A stretch of DNA of 64,000 bases from Girardinichthys multiradiatus (Eukaryota > Chordata > Actinopteri > Cyprinodontiformes > Goodeidae): assembly GCF_021462225.1 (NCBI RefSeq), contig NC_061800.1, positions 10,573,002-10,637,001 of the forward strand. The letters run 5' to 3'. Shown piece after piece: positions 43,990-57,393 of the stretch (its first letter is position 1; each line of letters starts with the position of its first letter). The notes below the pieces were generated by a model that searched no databases, was not told the origin of the DNA, and was given only the letters and a program-made list of their open reading frames with translations. The position numbers and the translations under genes were made by a program.

Positions 43990-44980
43990 CAGGCTGCATC
44001 CGTCAAAGACCACATTTGTAGGCCAATAAGGTCACCGCAAGGCAATGAAGATTGTCCAAATTCAAAGGCTCTTCCAGATGCGGCCAACAAATGCATCCTT
44101 CTTTTCCGTAGATTTGAAGGATGGGTCTGGTGTATCCTTCATGGCCCACCCTATCCCATGATTCATTGCGGGCTGAAGTGGATTGTTCAAACGAAAACAG
44201 CGGCAATGGCGGAGGAGAGCAGCAAAAACTTTGATATATTACACTTTTTGTGCTCTGTTGTTTCCAGAGATGTCCATTCCTGCTCGCCTCGGCATCAGTT
44301 AGCTGGTTAGCGGTCCAGACCCGCTACAACCGGAGAGAACGCCTGACTCCCGGCATTGTTTTCAAACTCACTGAGTGGAAGTTAAACACTGATATAGCTC
44401 AGTCAGATAATATTTACCGTGAATGTTTGGTTTATTTCAGTGTTTTATTTGTTACTGAGCAAAGTATCGAGTACCTAAATAAGTTATTCTACAAATAAAT
44501 TAATTTTATTAAGTTAATACATTAGTACTTTGGTTGTTAAAAGTTTTACTAATCAATTAAACAAATAGTATTCATCATGAACATAGTTTATTTACAGTGT
44601 TATATTGTTTTCTATCTATAAACATAAAACTATTTTGAACATTTTAAATGGCTGATTAATGAACAAGAATAAAATGAAAAGATAATAAAACATTTTAAAT
44701 AAAACAAGATTATAAGACGGTGGACCGCTGGAGTTCCTCAAACAAACAAAAGTTTGGGCTCTATTTTTACGACTTTACAGCTCTGTGCTTCACGCTGTCA
44801 TGGTTGCTAAGCGACAGAAGTTACGCTGACATAAGGGCGGGAACAGCTGGTGAAGGCTAGGCTGTCTCGTTTTACCCAGCGCTGGTTTTACCCCTGCTCA
44901 TGATTGGCTTTTACGGTCTTCACGGTCTCTGAAGGACCTAGCCTACGCAGACCAGATCCTTTTAAGAATGCAGCCCCTGA
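43990..44980. mobile_element. Candidate non-autonomous DNA transposon with CAGG(GG)CTGCAT ends
   Basis: The left end reads CAGGCTGCATCCGTC; the right end, reversed, reads CAGGGGCTGCATTCTT. These are imperfect inverted termini about 990 bp apart. Higher-GC ends enclose an AT-rich middle. A short frame from 44199 (MAEESSKNFD) could be a remnant coding start. Superfamily not determined; the ends recall Harbinger- or hAT-related fish MITEs. No clear target duplication seen. Confidence 0.45.
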
Positions 44981-46384
44981 ATTTGGAAACAGCTAATGTC
45001 TTTAACATGCAATTTTTCAAATAAAATATAATCAGGTAAATCTAAATCTGACAGGATTATAAATCATTGTGGCCTTAGCAATAATTTGAATATTATAATA
45101 ATTTAAAATGTGTGTCATGTGATGTACAGGTCTCCCTTCTGGTAGGTGCTACTCTGTACTTACATTACAAGCAGATTCACTTCCTTCAAGACTGACAAGG
45201 CAACATTTATCCAGAACAGAAGGAGACTGTTTAGACACCATTCTCATCATGAATGTGGACACAGATAATGGGGCATGCTTAAAGCAGAATGTATTTAGCT
45301 TGATAACAGCTCATCCTGCTCTTTCTCTGCTGTGCTTTAGCTCTTTTTCCATACATGTTAGTGCAGAGAAGACTTACATACACAGTCTGGTTACTGTGTC
45401 ACCTTTAAGGGTGGTTTTAACTTTGTTTCCTCTCAAGTGGATTCATTGTAGAAACCAGAGGAACCATTTACTTTCACATTAGATAGGTTAAATTCACTTC
45501 CCATGGAGTCACAGGGTATTCTTTCATTCTGTGTTAAAATGTTGCCTTTAAAGTTTTGCTCTTACATTTGCTGTTACTCAACATTTCAGGCTTTAAAACA
45601 AAATATGTCTTTTGGTCAGTGTTATCTCTGATGTGATTCTTCGGAACAAGGACAGTCAAAAAAACCAACCAAAAACAAAACAAGCAAACTTTGACAGCAC
45701 AGTACTTACCGTTTGGTACTTTATTTCTCTCACAAATATTTGAACCTGCAAAGTAAATGATGCTACATATTTTTGTATTATGATCCATTGAAAATGGGAT
45801 TCTATTTTCTGTTTCTGTTAACACATCTACGTGACAATGTGTTAATTACGATATCCATTCACACGCAACAAAACTGCTGACAAAACAAGGGAGGAAATGA
45901 GCACTTTGTTGGAGAACCGTCATTAGATTAAGTAGGTACTCTTCATCTTCTGTGGGTTTTAAACAAAGATTCTGTTTTTCCCGTCTACATGACAGCGGAA
46001 ACCTGGATGTTTTTAACCATTACACTCTGGAACCTGTTCTCAAATTGTGTCATGTTCAGAGGAAACGTGCTGTTGTTGTGTAAACGAACAGAAACACAAC
46101 TAAACGTTTCCATTTCTACTTTTAGACATGCAAATGTTAGCCCCGTGCCAGAAATGAAACTTTGTCTTGAATCTACATATATCTGTGATTTTTACATGAA
46201 TGTAAAACTTAATTTTAAAACGAGTTTATTGATTAATTAACGAAGAATAATCTCTTCATCTTTTTAAAGCCAGCTTTGGTAGCCAGCCACCATTTACACG
46301 TAGGACCAAAATAGGCAGGAAATTGCCTGGAAAATAGGCCCATGTGGAGCTGACCATAGGATTCATAATGTCCCTGCTTATTAT
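44981..46384. other. ENOX intron sequence, nothing else recognised
   Basis: No motif-bearing ORF; open frames at 45249-45482 and 45534-45824 look like chance. Confidence 0.45.
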
Positions 46385-46545
46385 GGTGAATGAACTGGAT
46401 TTACATAGTGCTTTTCCAGTCATACTGATCACTCAAAGCACCTTACACTAGAGCCACATTGACCCAATCACACTGACAAACGTAGGCACTTAATGTTAAG
46501 TGCCTTGCCCAGGGGAAAATCCACATGTGACAGGAGGATTTGACA
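46385..46545. repeat. Dispersed fish repeat ('lies in tables' type, unclassified)
   Basis: Blocks 'tagtgcttttccagtcatac', 'actcaaagcaccttacacta' and 'agtgccttgcccaggggaaa' resemble a second abundant dispersed fish repeat known to me by sequence only ('agcgcctttccaatcatact...gctcaaagcgctttaca'). No coding content. Class uncertain. Confidence 0.5.
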
Positions 46546-48946
46546 TTTTCAACTGATTTTCTGAATACCAATTTCAGACCCAGCAAAAACCTACACAGGG
46601 TAATGAACTGGCTTGTTAATACAGGCTTTTAATTAACCCATACAAGAAGGCTATGCCTAGTAAGTACTCATTTCAAAATCCATATTTGGTCAACATACTC
46701 ATGTTGGCTGGTAGGCTAAATGGTAAAATTATCTTTAAGTGGTGACAAAACTGTTTTGTGCATTGCAGCTAAATTGATAAAAATTGCACTTAATAATAGG
46801 TCATGAGCAATGGGATTTTAGCTACTATGAAGGCATTTACATACTCTGCATTAACCAAGGAATGTGTTCATTTACTTGAGGTGGCAAGCAATTCTTCTGC
46901 CCAGGCCATTTCATACTTACAGACAAGAAAACTGATTGCAGAACTCCAGGGAAGTCCTCATAGCAGAAATGACAACATAGGCAACTGCACAATGGAACAA
47001 GACTTGGAGCAACTGCATCCCCATTTTTAAAAATCTAGGAGAAACCTTTTGTTTTTGCTCCCCCTATATTTTGACCCCAAAAAAATCTGATCATTCACTG
47101 CAGTCAGACATTTAAAAAAAACTAATTGTAATGTTTTAAACACACAACCAAAACATAAATATTAGAATTAATGGCTCAGTTCCACAACCCTCTTTAACCT
47201 CTGAGTTGGTTTAATCCATCTTACCCGGTGCGTCATTCTCGGACTTGAAAATAAAAGGCAATTTTTATCACAAACGTGATATCTTTATGGAGAGGTAGAT
47301 GAAGTGAAAGTGTTACAACACTGCTGTGTCTCTCTCGCTTACTGTAGCTCAGATAAAATACAACAGAAAACAACATGGCATCGGACTGTTCAGGTGGAGG
47401 CTGCAGACAGCTCAGACCTACAACCTGCATGACCAACATATAAATGGACGCTTATTGAATCAGCATACGGGTGAGAGTGCAAAAAGCTGCAAAGCAGCCC
47501 TCTAAGCTACTGGAGTTCCATGTATTCTAATCTAGGCCAGAGATACACATAGATGCAGAAAATATCAATTTATTCCTTTAATCTAATGGGATTTTCTTTC
47601 AGTTGTTTTTTTTGTGCTGGAGGTTGGCGAAGGTGGCAGGCAGCATGACAATTTCTTGGTTCTTGCAAAGTATGTAACGGCTCTTTTCCATTAGTACCTG
47701 CACGACTACATGGTTCTGGTTGTTTCCCCATCACAAATGAGTATTACATCAATGCGGGTGGGGTCGTCATGGAAAGGTCGCCCTAAACGTAATGTGATGT
47801 GATTTGTATGCAACATAAACACAACAACAACAGAGGACATTTTCTCATTTTGGGTTGCTCCATCTAGCTTCCTCTATATTTTCTCATTAGCCACCAAGCA
47901 AAAAATGTCTGCACCTTGTCACTGGACCAGGACGTTGATTTTGAGTTGTAATTTTTCTTAAAGCTTGAAATATTCTCAATCACTGTTGATGCAGAACACT
48001 TAGCAGAGATGCTCAAAAGGAAATTCTTGGGGTCTCTTTTTAAAGTTTTGTACTACCCTAATCTTCTGTTATATGCATGAGTTGTATTTGCTAATATAAT
48101 TATAGCTAAATTCAATAACATTAGCCGTCAGTGATGCGTTACTGTAAAGGAACACTGACTAGAAGTAAAAACCATACAGTTTGTAAAATGAGGACTCTGA
48201 GCTGATGATAAATGAGTGTTGTTGAACCTGGTCTGTTCCAAAGCCATGCTGGGTAATCTATGACAACAGGAACACAGATACAGGCTCTGTGTGCTGGAGT
48301 TTTCCACTGCTTGGCCATGAAAAGGTCACAACGCTGTTGCACCACTGCCTCTGAAACGTCTGTGCGACTGACCTCATCTCCGCAGCACAGTGAGCTTAGG
48401 ATAACGCCGCTGATGGGGAGACGGATGAGAGAGTGTTGTCATGGAGACGAGTCTGAGATGCTCGCAGAGTAAATGTATTAAATAGAGACTGGCTTTCAAG
48501 TGGATGTGCTGAAAATGGCTTTATGGTCTGCACATCTGTAATCTGCTGTGGCGCCACTCCCTACAGCAGTGAGAGCAACTCTGGTGCACTCATATGGGGT
48601 AGGGATGTTAGAAATTATGCTATCTATTCATTAACAAGGTGTTAATAATAAAATATTACAAATTGTAACCTCCCCACATTACAGATTAAAATGAATCAGA
48701 AAATAAATTCAGAATATTTCACCAGTCATACCCCTGCTGTTTCTTGCTATTATATTTGCTCTTGTCAACTTCTTCAAACATCCTATTGACACTGCTAATA
48801 GTCTGAATAGAAACGCATCAGTCTGGCTTACCTTAATAACTCCATAGCTTACCGTTATTTTGGCGAAGATGCTCCTCGTGACATTTTACCATCTGCCTGA
48901 AAGGTTCTCTCACTGTGACTATATCAAGTTTAAAAAACATACTTAC
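46546..48946. other. ENOX intron sequence; possible MITE scrap at 47640-47830
   Basis: 'aacggctcttttccattagt' near 47688 recalls the end of a fish MITE group, but no partner end was found. Open frames here carry no motif. Confidence 0.35.
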
Positions 48947-49159
48947 ACTGTGTTAATATGGCCATCAGAGCGTTCTTGAAGATTTCCTTGGCCCGCTCCA
49001 TCTCCTCCTCATGCAGGGCCTTCTCACTCATCAGCCGGCGAACGTGGCTGTTTGCCGACTGGATCATAGAGTAGAAGTGGTTGGCAGTCCTGCGGTTGAC
49101 TTCGCCCCGGTCAATCCAGGTGAAGAGCACCGCCGTGGCCTCGCTGAATTTGTTGTCGT
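48947..49159 (-). CDS. enox1: ENOX1-like exon, residues 204-275
   Basis: Acceptor ...GTTCCCACAG at 49160, donor GTAAGTATG at 48946 (strong). Phase 1 in and out. It encodes DDNKFSEATAVLFTWIDRGE, then VNRRTANHFYSMIQSANSHV, and a helical acidic end NALMAILTQ. The RGEVNRR.AN.FYSM(I/V)QSANSHVRRL block is diagnostic for the ENOX family. Codons beyond the donor (CKYVF) are intron. Confidence 0.95.
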
Positions 49160-50035
49160 CTGTGGGAACAGTGTAAGACGATTGAACTAAATCTGGCAGC
49201 TTAAACCTGACAGGTTTGGATAGTTTTAGCTCCCTCTCATTCCAGTGAAAAAGAGAGCTAATAATCAAGAGAATTGTGGTAAATATGGAGAATATATCGT
49301 TTTTAGCTCACCACAGGAGGAGCAGATAGCAGCTCATGACATTAAAGACATCTAAAGACTTTGGAAGCACTTTTAGTTCATTTGAGTAATCTGGGTAGGT
49401 ATTTATCTGGCGAATTCAGGATGCATTACCACCTGTCATGATGAGCTTGTTTAAAAACACACATTTTTCACAGCTTCTTTAAATTGTGATTGTAATCAGC
49501 CTCATCTGCTTCCGCCTCTCTGCTTGCCCAGACGCTTTCTCCCCTTGCTCTCTGTTTTATTCTTTTGAATAAATTTGGCCAACCCATTTGCCACCCCAGA
49601 TATGGTAATTTGTTGGTTTAACAATTGAAGCTGAGTTGTCCACGTGTCAGCGAACAATCTTGCCTTTTCCGATTACCAGTGAATGTAGCATCAAATGGTT
49701 AGTTAGCCCTGCTTATATGAAGTTGTATTTACTTGTTAACACTTGTAGTGTAATGAACCACTGCCTTCAGTCTTTTAATTATCGCCGTTTGAGCTGTTGT
49801 CCCAGTAACATGTTTAACACAGTGAGAAGGATGAGCCCAGTAATCTGTATAAGGCAGAGTTTGTCATGCACTGCAGAGGGTTGCAACAGGTCCCGATCGA
49901 GTTTGTGTTTTTTCTGTCTGATAAAAGTTTGATCGTGTCTGTCATTTATTTTGCTGTGTCCAAAAAGGTCGCTTTGAAATGCAAAAAGTAAAATCTATTT
50001 CTTGTCAGGTGAAACTTTCCACCAAAACAAAACCA
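49160..50035. other. ENOX intron sequence, nothing else recognised
   Basis: The plus-strand frame at 49636-49932 has no recognised motif, though it may be upstream LINE sequence. Confidence 0.4.
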
Positions 50036-50039
50036 GCCA

Positions 50040-51084
50040 CTAAGTCACTTAAACTTGCTCTATTGAACATTAGATCTTTGTCAGAAAAAATCTGTTTTAA
50101 TCAAAGAATTCATTACTGAGAATAATCTTGATATTATGTTTTTAACAGAAACATGATTAGATGAAAATAGTGACACACCTACACTGATCGTGTGAACACC
50201 TCCCAGTTGCAATTTTCTCAGTAAGAGCACGGAACATAACATAGGGAAGGGGTGACCACCTTGTTTCATAATTCACAAAAGTGTAGAAAGTTGTTCTTGG
50301 GCAAATTTGACTTTTTTCCAATATCTTGCTGTCCAGGTAAAGGGCCCTGCTTGAGCCATGTTTCTGAATGTTTACAGGCCTCCGAAATCCAAAGCAAACC
50401 TTTTCAGTGATTTCAGTGACATTTTATCTGTGATATGTGTTAATTATGTCTGTTTAATCATTGTGGGAGACTTCAACATCCATGTTGATAACCTCTAAGA
50501 TAGTGGGGCAAACAAACTATATAAAACATGCAAAAATGATGGTTTGACTCAACATGTTAAACAGTCAGCACACAAAATGGGACATATTTTGGACTTGATC
50601 ATCAGCAAGTGTCAAAACATTTCCAAGGTCTTTGTAATTGTTGTTTCCCTATCTGACCACTTTTTATCTTTGATAGCACCATTTCCATCGACTCAATTAG
50701 CCAAAGAGGTATTATAGGAAAACACTTATTTAAGGACACTACAACTGAAACATTTAATCAAGTCTAACCCTTCACTCCCACATTATCCTGTAACTTAGGA
50801 AATGAGTGGATAGATAACTTCCATTCTAAAATTTCAGACATCATTGATTCCAGTGCTCTCATTAAAGCAAAGATTGTCTATGGTAAGAAGAAATCCCCAT
50901 GGAAAAATTTTCTTTGCCTGTTTTATTTTACACAATCGGCTGTCCAACATTTCTTTACTTTCCTGGATTAAGCTACTGCAATGTACTTTTTACTATGCGT
51001 TTTCTTTTGTTGTTTTCATCATGAAAGGACTTTGAATTGTCTTGATATTGTAATGTGCTATACAAATAAACTTGCCATGCCTCA
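50040..51084 (+). mobile_element. LINE remnant: AP-endonuclease domain joined to 3' end
   Basis: Interrupted plus-strand frames give LALLNIRSLSEK (N-terminal APE motif), then FLNVYRPPKSKANLFSDFSD and LIIVGDFNIHVDN (GDFN catalytic block), then GHILDLIISK and SLSDHFLS (SDH block). This is the order of a non-LTR retrotransposon endonuclease. RT coding is absent: after about 50870 the sequence jumps to a 3' terminus, 'gtaatgtgctatacaaataa' + 'acttgcc'. Stops and indels show decay. Confidence 0.8.
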
Positions 51085-54000
51085 TTGTTCAGAAGCTTAA
51101 AAATAAAATGTTTACTGATGCTGAGAATCTTATTTCAAGCAACAACAGACCAAATGGTGACTGAGAGGAAAGATGTGGAAGCTGTTTCATTGGACCTTTA
51201 ACACTAACCAAGCTAAGCAAACAGAACTGCATGAAGTGAGAGTTAAAATCCTTCCCTATAGGCCCTCACTATTCGTGGCCGTGCAAACTAAGCCGCAGCC
51301 GCGGATCACCAAAGACAGTTTTGATTTTTCAACTTTTTAACCCACAAACATCCTCAGCTTTAAAGATCTGAGTCTCTGCAGGCATCCGTCTTCAGCTTTT
51401 TTCCCCTATTTGAATAATAATTGAAGGATGCCACAGAGCGACTGAAGACCACAGAACAGAGTGAATTAGACGCCATTTAATGAGCTCAATACCCAGCGCA
51501 ACACAACCTGTAAGAAGACACTTGCCCCAGCTCTGATAAAGGCCCATTCATTCTCAGCAGCAGATTACAGTCACATTACAGCGAGCAACAATGAAACGCT
51601 GCTGAACAGGGACGAGTGAGGGAAGAATGGAAATTTATTTCCCCTGCTGTCTGAGGGGAAGAATGAATTGAAAAGGGTTATTCAGAGAGAAAACAAGCTT
51701 GTTTATGTAGGTATTACAGGGTGGGAGAAAAAAACTGCACAGAGGCTCAGATTACAGAGAAGCAAATATTAACAAATCAATGCAATATGCAGCTGCTTTT
51801 CGAAGATGCAGAAATACAAGCGAAGCACCAACTTGGAACAGCAAAAACGGAAATCTTATCTATATTAATTTAGGTATATCTGGATTATGATTGGTGGTAT
51901 TACAGTTTTGTATGTCATTTATGGTCCAATTTATTGCTTCTGAATTACAGTGTTTAATTTTAGGAATAACTTCAAAACAATTTTTTTTTTATTTTGCACA
52001 ACCCCAGCGATGTGCCTATCTGCTTTATTAAATTCCTTGTCCTTTAATCACTAAATAAACCAGGAAAAACAAAGATATGTGACATCTATTTATTAATTGG
52101 TGATACATATAATTAATTATTACACTTAAGAGAATGTAAATTCAGTTAGCTGCAATCTGCACTTCAACCACTAGATGTCTTTATAACACTACTTCTTAAA
52201 GAATGCCAGGGAACTCTCCTCAACCAGTCAAGCGATGGTAAAACACATACTCTTTCTAAGCTAAATCACTCACAGCTGCCTTGGTGAAACAAGTGTTTAA
52301 ATTTGATTTTAGTTTCGTTTTTTAAACCATTTTTGTGACTCACTGCCAGCTGAAGATGTGTCATCAGCAGTCCTCCTCTGATTGGCTGGTGTTTGCCCCT
52401 TTGGTGAGTATTAAGGTTGGACAGTTGGCAATGACGACAGGAACAGAAAAGGACCGCAAGGATTAGTTTATGCCATCAATGACATTGACAACAACAATCT
52501 GCTGAATAGTATGGTTGACGCATCATTTAGAACCATCTAAAGGTTTTTCATAAGTGCAGTGCATTACAGGGAGTCCCCAATGTCTGCCAGCACTCCCCTC
52601 AGTACCTCATGCATAGAACCCACTTCTATGCATTTGCTCAGTACCATCAACAAAAAGAGAATGTAGAGAGAACAACATGGCTAACGATAGCAGGGAGGGA
52701 AAAGAAACAAGCAAAGTTCAGACTGCAGAGATCTCCTACCGTGGCATACTGTGACATTGCTGCTGCACTGCATGAGCGCCTAAAGTGAAGCAGTATTAAC
52801 TCTGGACTAGCAAGTTTTGATGAGTGCTTGACCCAGCCTATGGTACTTTGTATGCCAAAACATTTTTTGACTTCACCACTAATGTATAGAACTATTTCTG
52901 TACACGAGAGGATTTCAAAGCATTTTCAGACTAAACCTATAGTTTACTTCATATCTATCTAGAGGCATCAGGGTGGAATTAATAGTTTATAGACTTGAGA
53001 AAGTGTGATAAAAGCAAAGATGGATAAAATGCATAAAAGTCTGAATTACTGTTTGTTTAAAGGTTGATGCATTGTTGTAAATTCATCTGGTCTTATTGAA
53101 TCTTTTAAAATAAAATGAATTAGGTCTATGGGGTGCATTACCCACAGAAAAGCCACATTAATCCGATGACAACCCATTGTGGATTGTAGAATCCACTAAT
53201 CATTCGCTACTACACAACACTTACACACATATCATACTAGACATTTGTAAACTATTAAATACAAATTGGCAACATTAATGAGACTATTCTCTCTTCATAA
53301 TGCTGTGAGAAAATGAATGTCAAACTATGACCTAGGAAGCAGTAAAGAGAAGCTGTACGACAGCAAAATGAAGAAACCTTCATTGGACCTTTAATTAGAC
53401 CGAGATCCTAATAGGGTCACTGAGAGGAAAAAAAATAATGAGAAGGAAGTATTTTTAATGCTTTACCTTTTTCAGAATAAAGTTAAAATGACAACAAAAA
53501 GAGTCGAATTGTTATGAAAAAAATCAAAATGATGAGGACAAACAGGGAAAAGCATATTGACAGTAAAGTTCAAAATATTAAGAATAAAGCCGCAATGCTG
53601 AGATGAAGATGTAGCCGTTAAATCATACGAACACTGGCGCAAAGATCTGTCTTGTGAAAATAAGCCAATAATATTATACTTTAGAAACTGGATCAAATAG
53701 AAGACATGTCATGTTTTGCATATTAACACTCTGTGGACACAGACTCTTAGTTAGCTAGTAGGCTTTCCTGACGCACATACAGAAGTGTGAATGTTCTGCC
53801 TTTTCTTCAAGATATTATTTCCACTTTGTTCTCATTATTTTCATTTTAGTCCTCAAATAGAAATTCACTTTTTTTCCCTTAACATTTTGACTTTACTTTT
53901 GAAACCTGACTTCAACCTTTCTGTAATGGAAAAGCAAAAAAAAAAAAGAAGTATATTAGAAACAATAAAAGCCCAACCTGCATCAATGTTTTTTCCTAAA

Positions 54001-56140
54001 TGTGACCCTAATATTCCTTCGTTCTTTAGAAAATGAATCCATTAATAATACGCAGATTTTCTGCTTACGTGTGCTGGGTTATAGAAAAATGTGGTAGATG
54101 TGGAGATGCATAGTTTTTTGTTTCACAATTTTCTTATGGTGGATCTTATGTAATACAGACTGTACACGTTTATTAGCCGAAAAATTGTGCCACTATAGTT
54201 AGATTCATTTCAAGCTTCAAACAAAAATAACACTGGGTGGTACATAATGTTATGCTTTCCAGATGTTTAAGGAGAAATAAATTATCACAGTAATAACGAC
54301 AATACGTGGTGATGAGACTGAATTGCATTTAATTACCTAACTGATTCTAGCCTTCCTGTTTTCCAGGAACACAGTGAGGACAAAACAGCTTCCCAATACA
54401 AATATGCGGGAAATATCCAGGAAAGATAAGCTTCAGACACAGCCGAGCGGAAGATACGTGACGGAGGAGGAGCAGTGACCTTCACACTCCTCCACAAACA
54501 TAACTCATCCCAAGCTTCTCAATCCACAACTCATTCAGCTCACTCCCACGCTGTTCCTTCTGCAGCCAATCCTCTGATGTGCAGAAGAACCAGGTGAGAT
54601 GTTTAAAAGCGGGATTCGGGGAAAGAGAAAAGAAAAGAGGAGACTGAACCAAAGTTCAAACTATACCTTCAAGGTCAGTCTAAATCACCCCTACCCCCCT
54701 ATTTGTACTCAGTTCAGATGTACACAGGGATCTTACATCCGTTTTGTATCTATAACTACACATTTTAAAATACATGTAAACCATGAAGTATGCCTTTATT
54801 TTTAATTGTAATTCTTTATGTAATTATGTAATTTTTTATGTAATTATGGATATTCATTTTCATAAATATGGCTAATATTTCACATGTCCTAATACAGGTG
54901 TATTATCTGGAAACCTAGCATTACACTATATTTCTATTGATTTCAGTCCTAATCTCCTGTTTGGGCCTGTTTATACTCATAAAACATGTCAGATTATGAC
55001 CCTTTATGAAAACAAAATGACCTAATTGACCTCCTGCTGATTGATATATCTTTTAGGGGTAACCCTAAGATTTGGTTTTACCTGCCTATTTTTAATAATG
55101 TTCTCTTCTTATATAGGGCTTTAGCTAACAAGATTTTTGTTAACATCTCATCCAACATAAAAATATTATGCTGGTCGTATAAAGTTAATTACAGCAAGTT
55201 GCTGTGTTCCTTAAACCTAGATTATTGTTATGCCATTATACCACCACCACTGATGCATGTAATCTGTAACAGATGAACTTGTACCTTGTTTGGACATAAA
55301 ACATGAAAAGTGACATTTTGGGAAAGCCTCAGGTACATTTTATCTGGCTACTTTATCATAACCAAAGTCCTGATCTGTATGAGAGGGTTTGATATTTTCT
55401 AGGCCTAGATGTGCATGGAGTAAAAGAAAATTGAGCAAATTTTGGATTTTCCAGACTTCTTTTGCTGACTTCAAATTTGTGAAGGACAAAAACATCGAAT
55501 AATAAAGGCATTGGTTTATGCATTGATTTTACATTTGAATTAGACACTTTTTCCTTTATTTATTACATTACATTTTGATTTCACGTCAATGTTTTGTATT
55601 TTTGACTTCCTAACTGAGCAACTTTTGCTTTTGGCACCTTACAATTCTATAGGAAATGAACCTGTTGTCTGTTTCTGGTTAAAATTTTACAAAGAAAATA
55701 AAAGGTAAAATTAATTCGCAAACTGTGCTTCAAAGAATCTGCATTTATTTCTGGGCTCCTCAATCCTTGTTTGACAAGTACAAACCTTACAGATTTTGAA
55801 ATAGAGCTACGTGAAACCAGAGCAGGGGAAATGGCCTTATACCACAATCTGAAAATTGAAAACACGTTTTGGCATCAACTTGTTTTGTGATTTGTGGATC
55901 GTACAGATGAGACTATTCACGCAGTCCAAGACGAATATTGCCTACTCAGATGTCAAGAATGTCATGTAAAGTGCAGAGACAAAAGTTTAGAAGAGATTTG
56001 GGAAAATGGAGAACCTTTAAGATAAAATATTTTTGAAAAAACCTGTAATCAACACAGAGAGCCAAAGAGTTCACATTTTCATTCTCCCGCATCTGAAACA
56101 CACATCTAAACCATAGTCCTGGTACAATTACTTTCATTAC
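51085..56140. other. ENOX intron sequence, nothing else recognised
   Basis: A long AT-rich stretch. No exon-like segment, terminal repeats or transposase motif was found by reading; weak, old repeats may have been missed. Confidence 0.4.
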
Positions 56141-56172
56141 AAAAAAAAAAAAAAAAAAACATATATATATAT
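56141..56172. repeat. A19 tract and (AT)n
   Basis: Nineteen A, a C, then alternating AT up to the transposon end at 56173. Its counterpart (TA)n continues at 57361-57390 on the other side of the insertion. Confidence 0.9.
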
Positions 56173-57358
56173 ACCGTATTTTCCGCACTAAAGGGCGCAC
56201 CGGATTATAAGGCGCACCTTCAATGAATGGCCTATTTTAGAACTTTTTTCATATATAGGGCGCACCGGATTATAAGGCGCATAGAATAGAAGCTACTGCA
56301 GTCAAACGTTTGACTGGGGTTGCGTTATGCATCCACTAGATGGAGCTGTGCTAAAGAGAATGTCAACAAAACAGTCAGATAAGTCAGTCAGTCAAACTTT
56401 ATTAATACACTACAAACCAGCGTTCTGATAACTCCATTCACTCTCATGGTAAGGTCTCCTCTACATAGAATTCTATTGAATAGAGCCAACCACACGTTAG
56501 GAATGCATTGGAGTCTATGAAGTTGAAGTTGAAATCAAACGTTAGTTAAAACGTGAAAGGGAACTTTTCCCTGATTCAGTAAACACGTAAAAGAAACAGT
56601 TTGATGCACTAAATCAAACGTTAGTACTGTTAACCTTTCCTGTTTCTGTCCCCTGACCGTAGTCTGATGACACAGGGGAGACGCTTCCTCCAGGGCCGAA
56701 GTTACTAGTTTCCTCGGGGTTAACTACCTCACTCATACGTTGCTGAGTTGAGCATGAAGAAACAGCATCAAAATACTGAGTTGTTGACGAGATTCGGGGT
56801 TCTTTTTAATGACTTTGCAGCACGTAAAAACACAGGGCTTACAGACTCATACACCGCTGCTCCGGTCGCCGTCTCTACCCACCCCACACACACAATAATA
56901 CCGACGTCACTCCTTCACTCTTGATTCTCAGCTACGGCAGCACACAGCGCCACCTCTGTCCGGAGGAGTAATGTCAACATCTTCCATACACACACACGAA
57001 ACATACACCCCACACACTGAGTTTCTAATCACATATAGTTCAGGCAATTCCTGCAACATTACATTCAAACGTTATACACACACAAATGGTGTTGGACTAG
57101 GAGTAAGCACAGTACAGATGTTTACCGCTATTACTTCGGCGACGCCCCTGACTACGGTAGCCATAATGCTGCAAGCGGTGCGGCTTTGTAGTTTACCAGT
57201 CGTACTGAAACATTTTGACAGAGCGCCGTGTACAACCAGTATGGATCAACCAATTAACCAATTGATCCATATATAAGGCGCTCTGGATTACAAGGCGCAC
57301 TGTCATTTTTTGAAAAAATTAAAGGTTTTTAAGTGCGCCTTATAGTGCGGAAAATACG

Positions 57359-57360
<2 letters not shown>
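56173..57360. mobile_element. Non-autonomous DNA transposon with ACCGTATTTTCCGCAC ends
   Basis: The left end is ACCGTATTTTCCGCACTA and the right end its inverse (TAGTGCGGAAAATACGGT), 1188 bp apart. A repeated motif GGCGCACCGGATTATAAGGC occurs twice at the left (56203, 56260) and as 'aaggcgctctggattacaag' at the right, giving layered subterminal repeats. The element sits inside an AT microsatellite that continues on both sides, so its target duplication (probably TA or TATA) cannot be read. No transposase was recognised. I know similar termini from other fish but do not assign a superfamily. Confidence 0.8.

Positions 57361-57390
<30 letters not shown>
57361..57390. repeat. (TA)n microsatellite
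   Basis: About 14 TA units immediately after the transposon end; the split partner of 56161-56172. Confidence 0.9.

Positions 57391-57393
<3 letters not shown>

Noticed and set aside
46803..47030. 75-codon frame with a helical look (LQTRKLIAELQG)
   Set aside because: No family recognised and no flanking splice signals that would join it to ENOX.
56161..57390. Hairpin formed by the two AT repeats
   Set aside because: Explained by one microsatellite split by a transposon with inverted ends.
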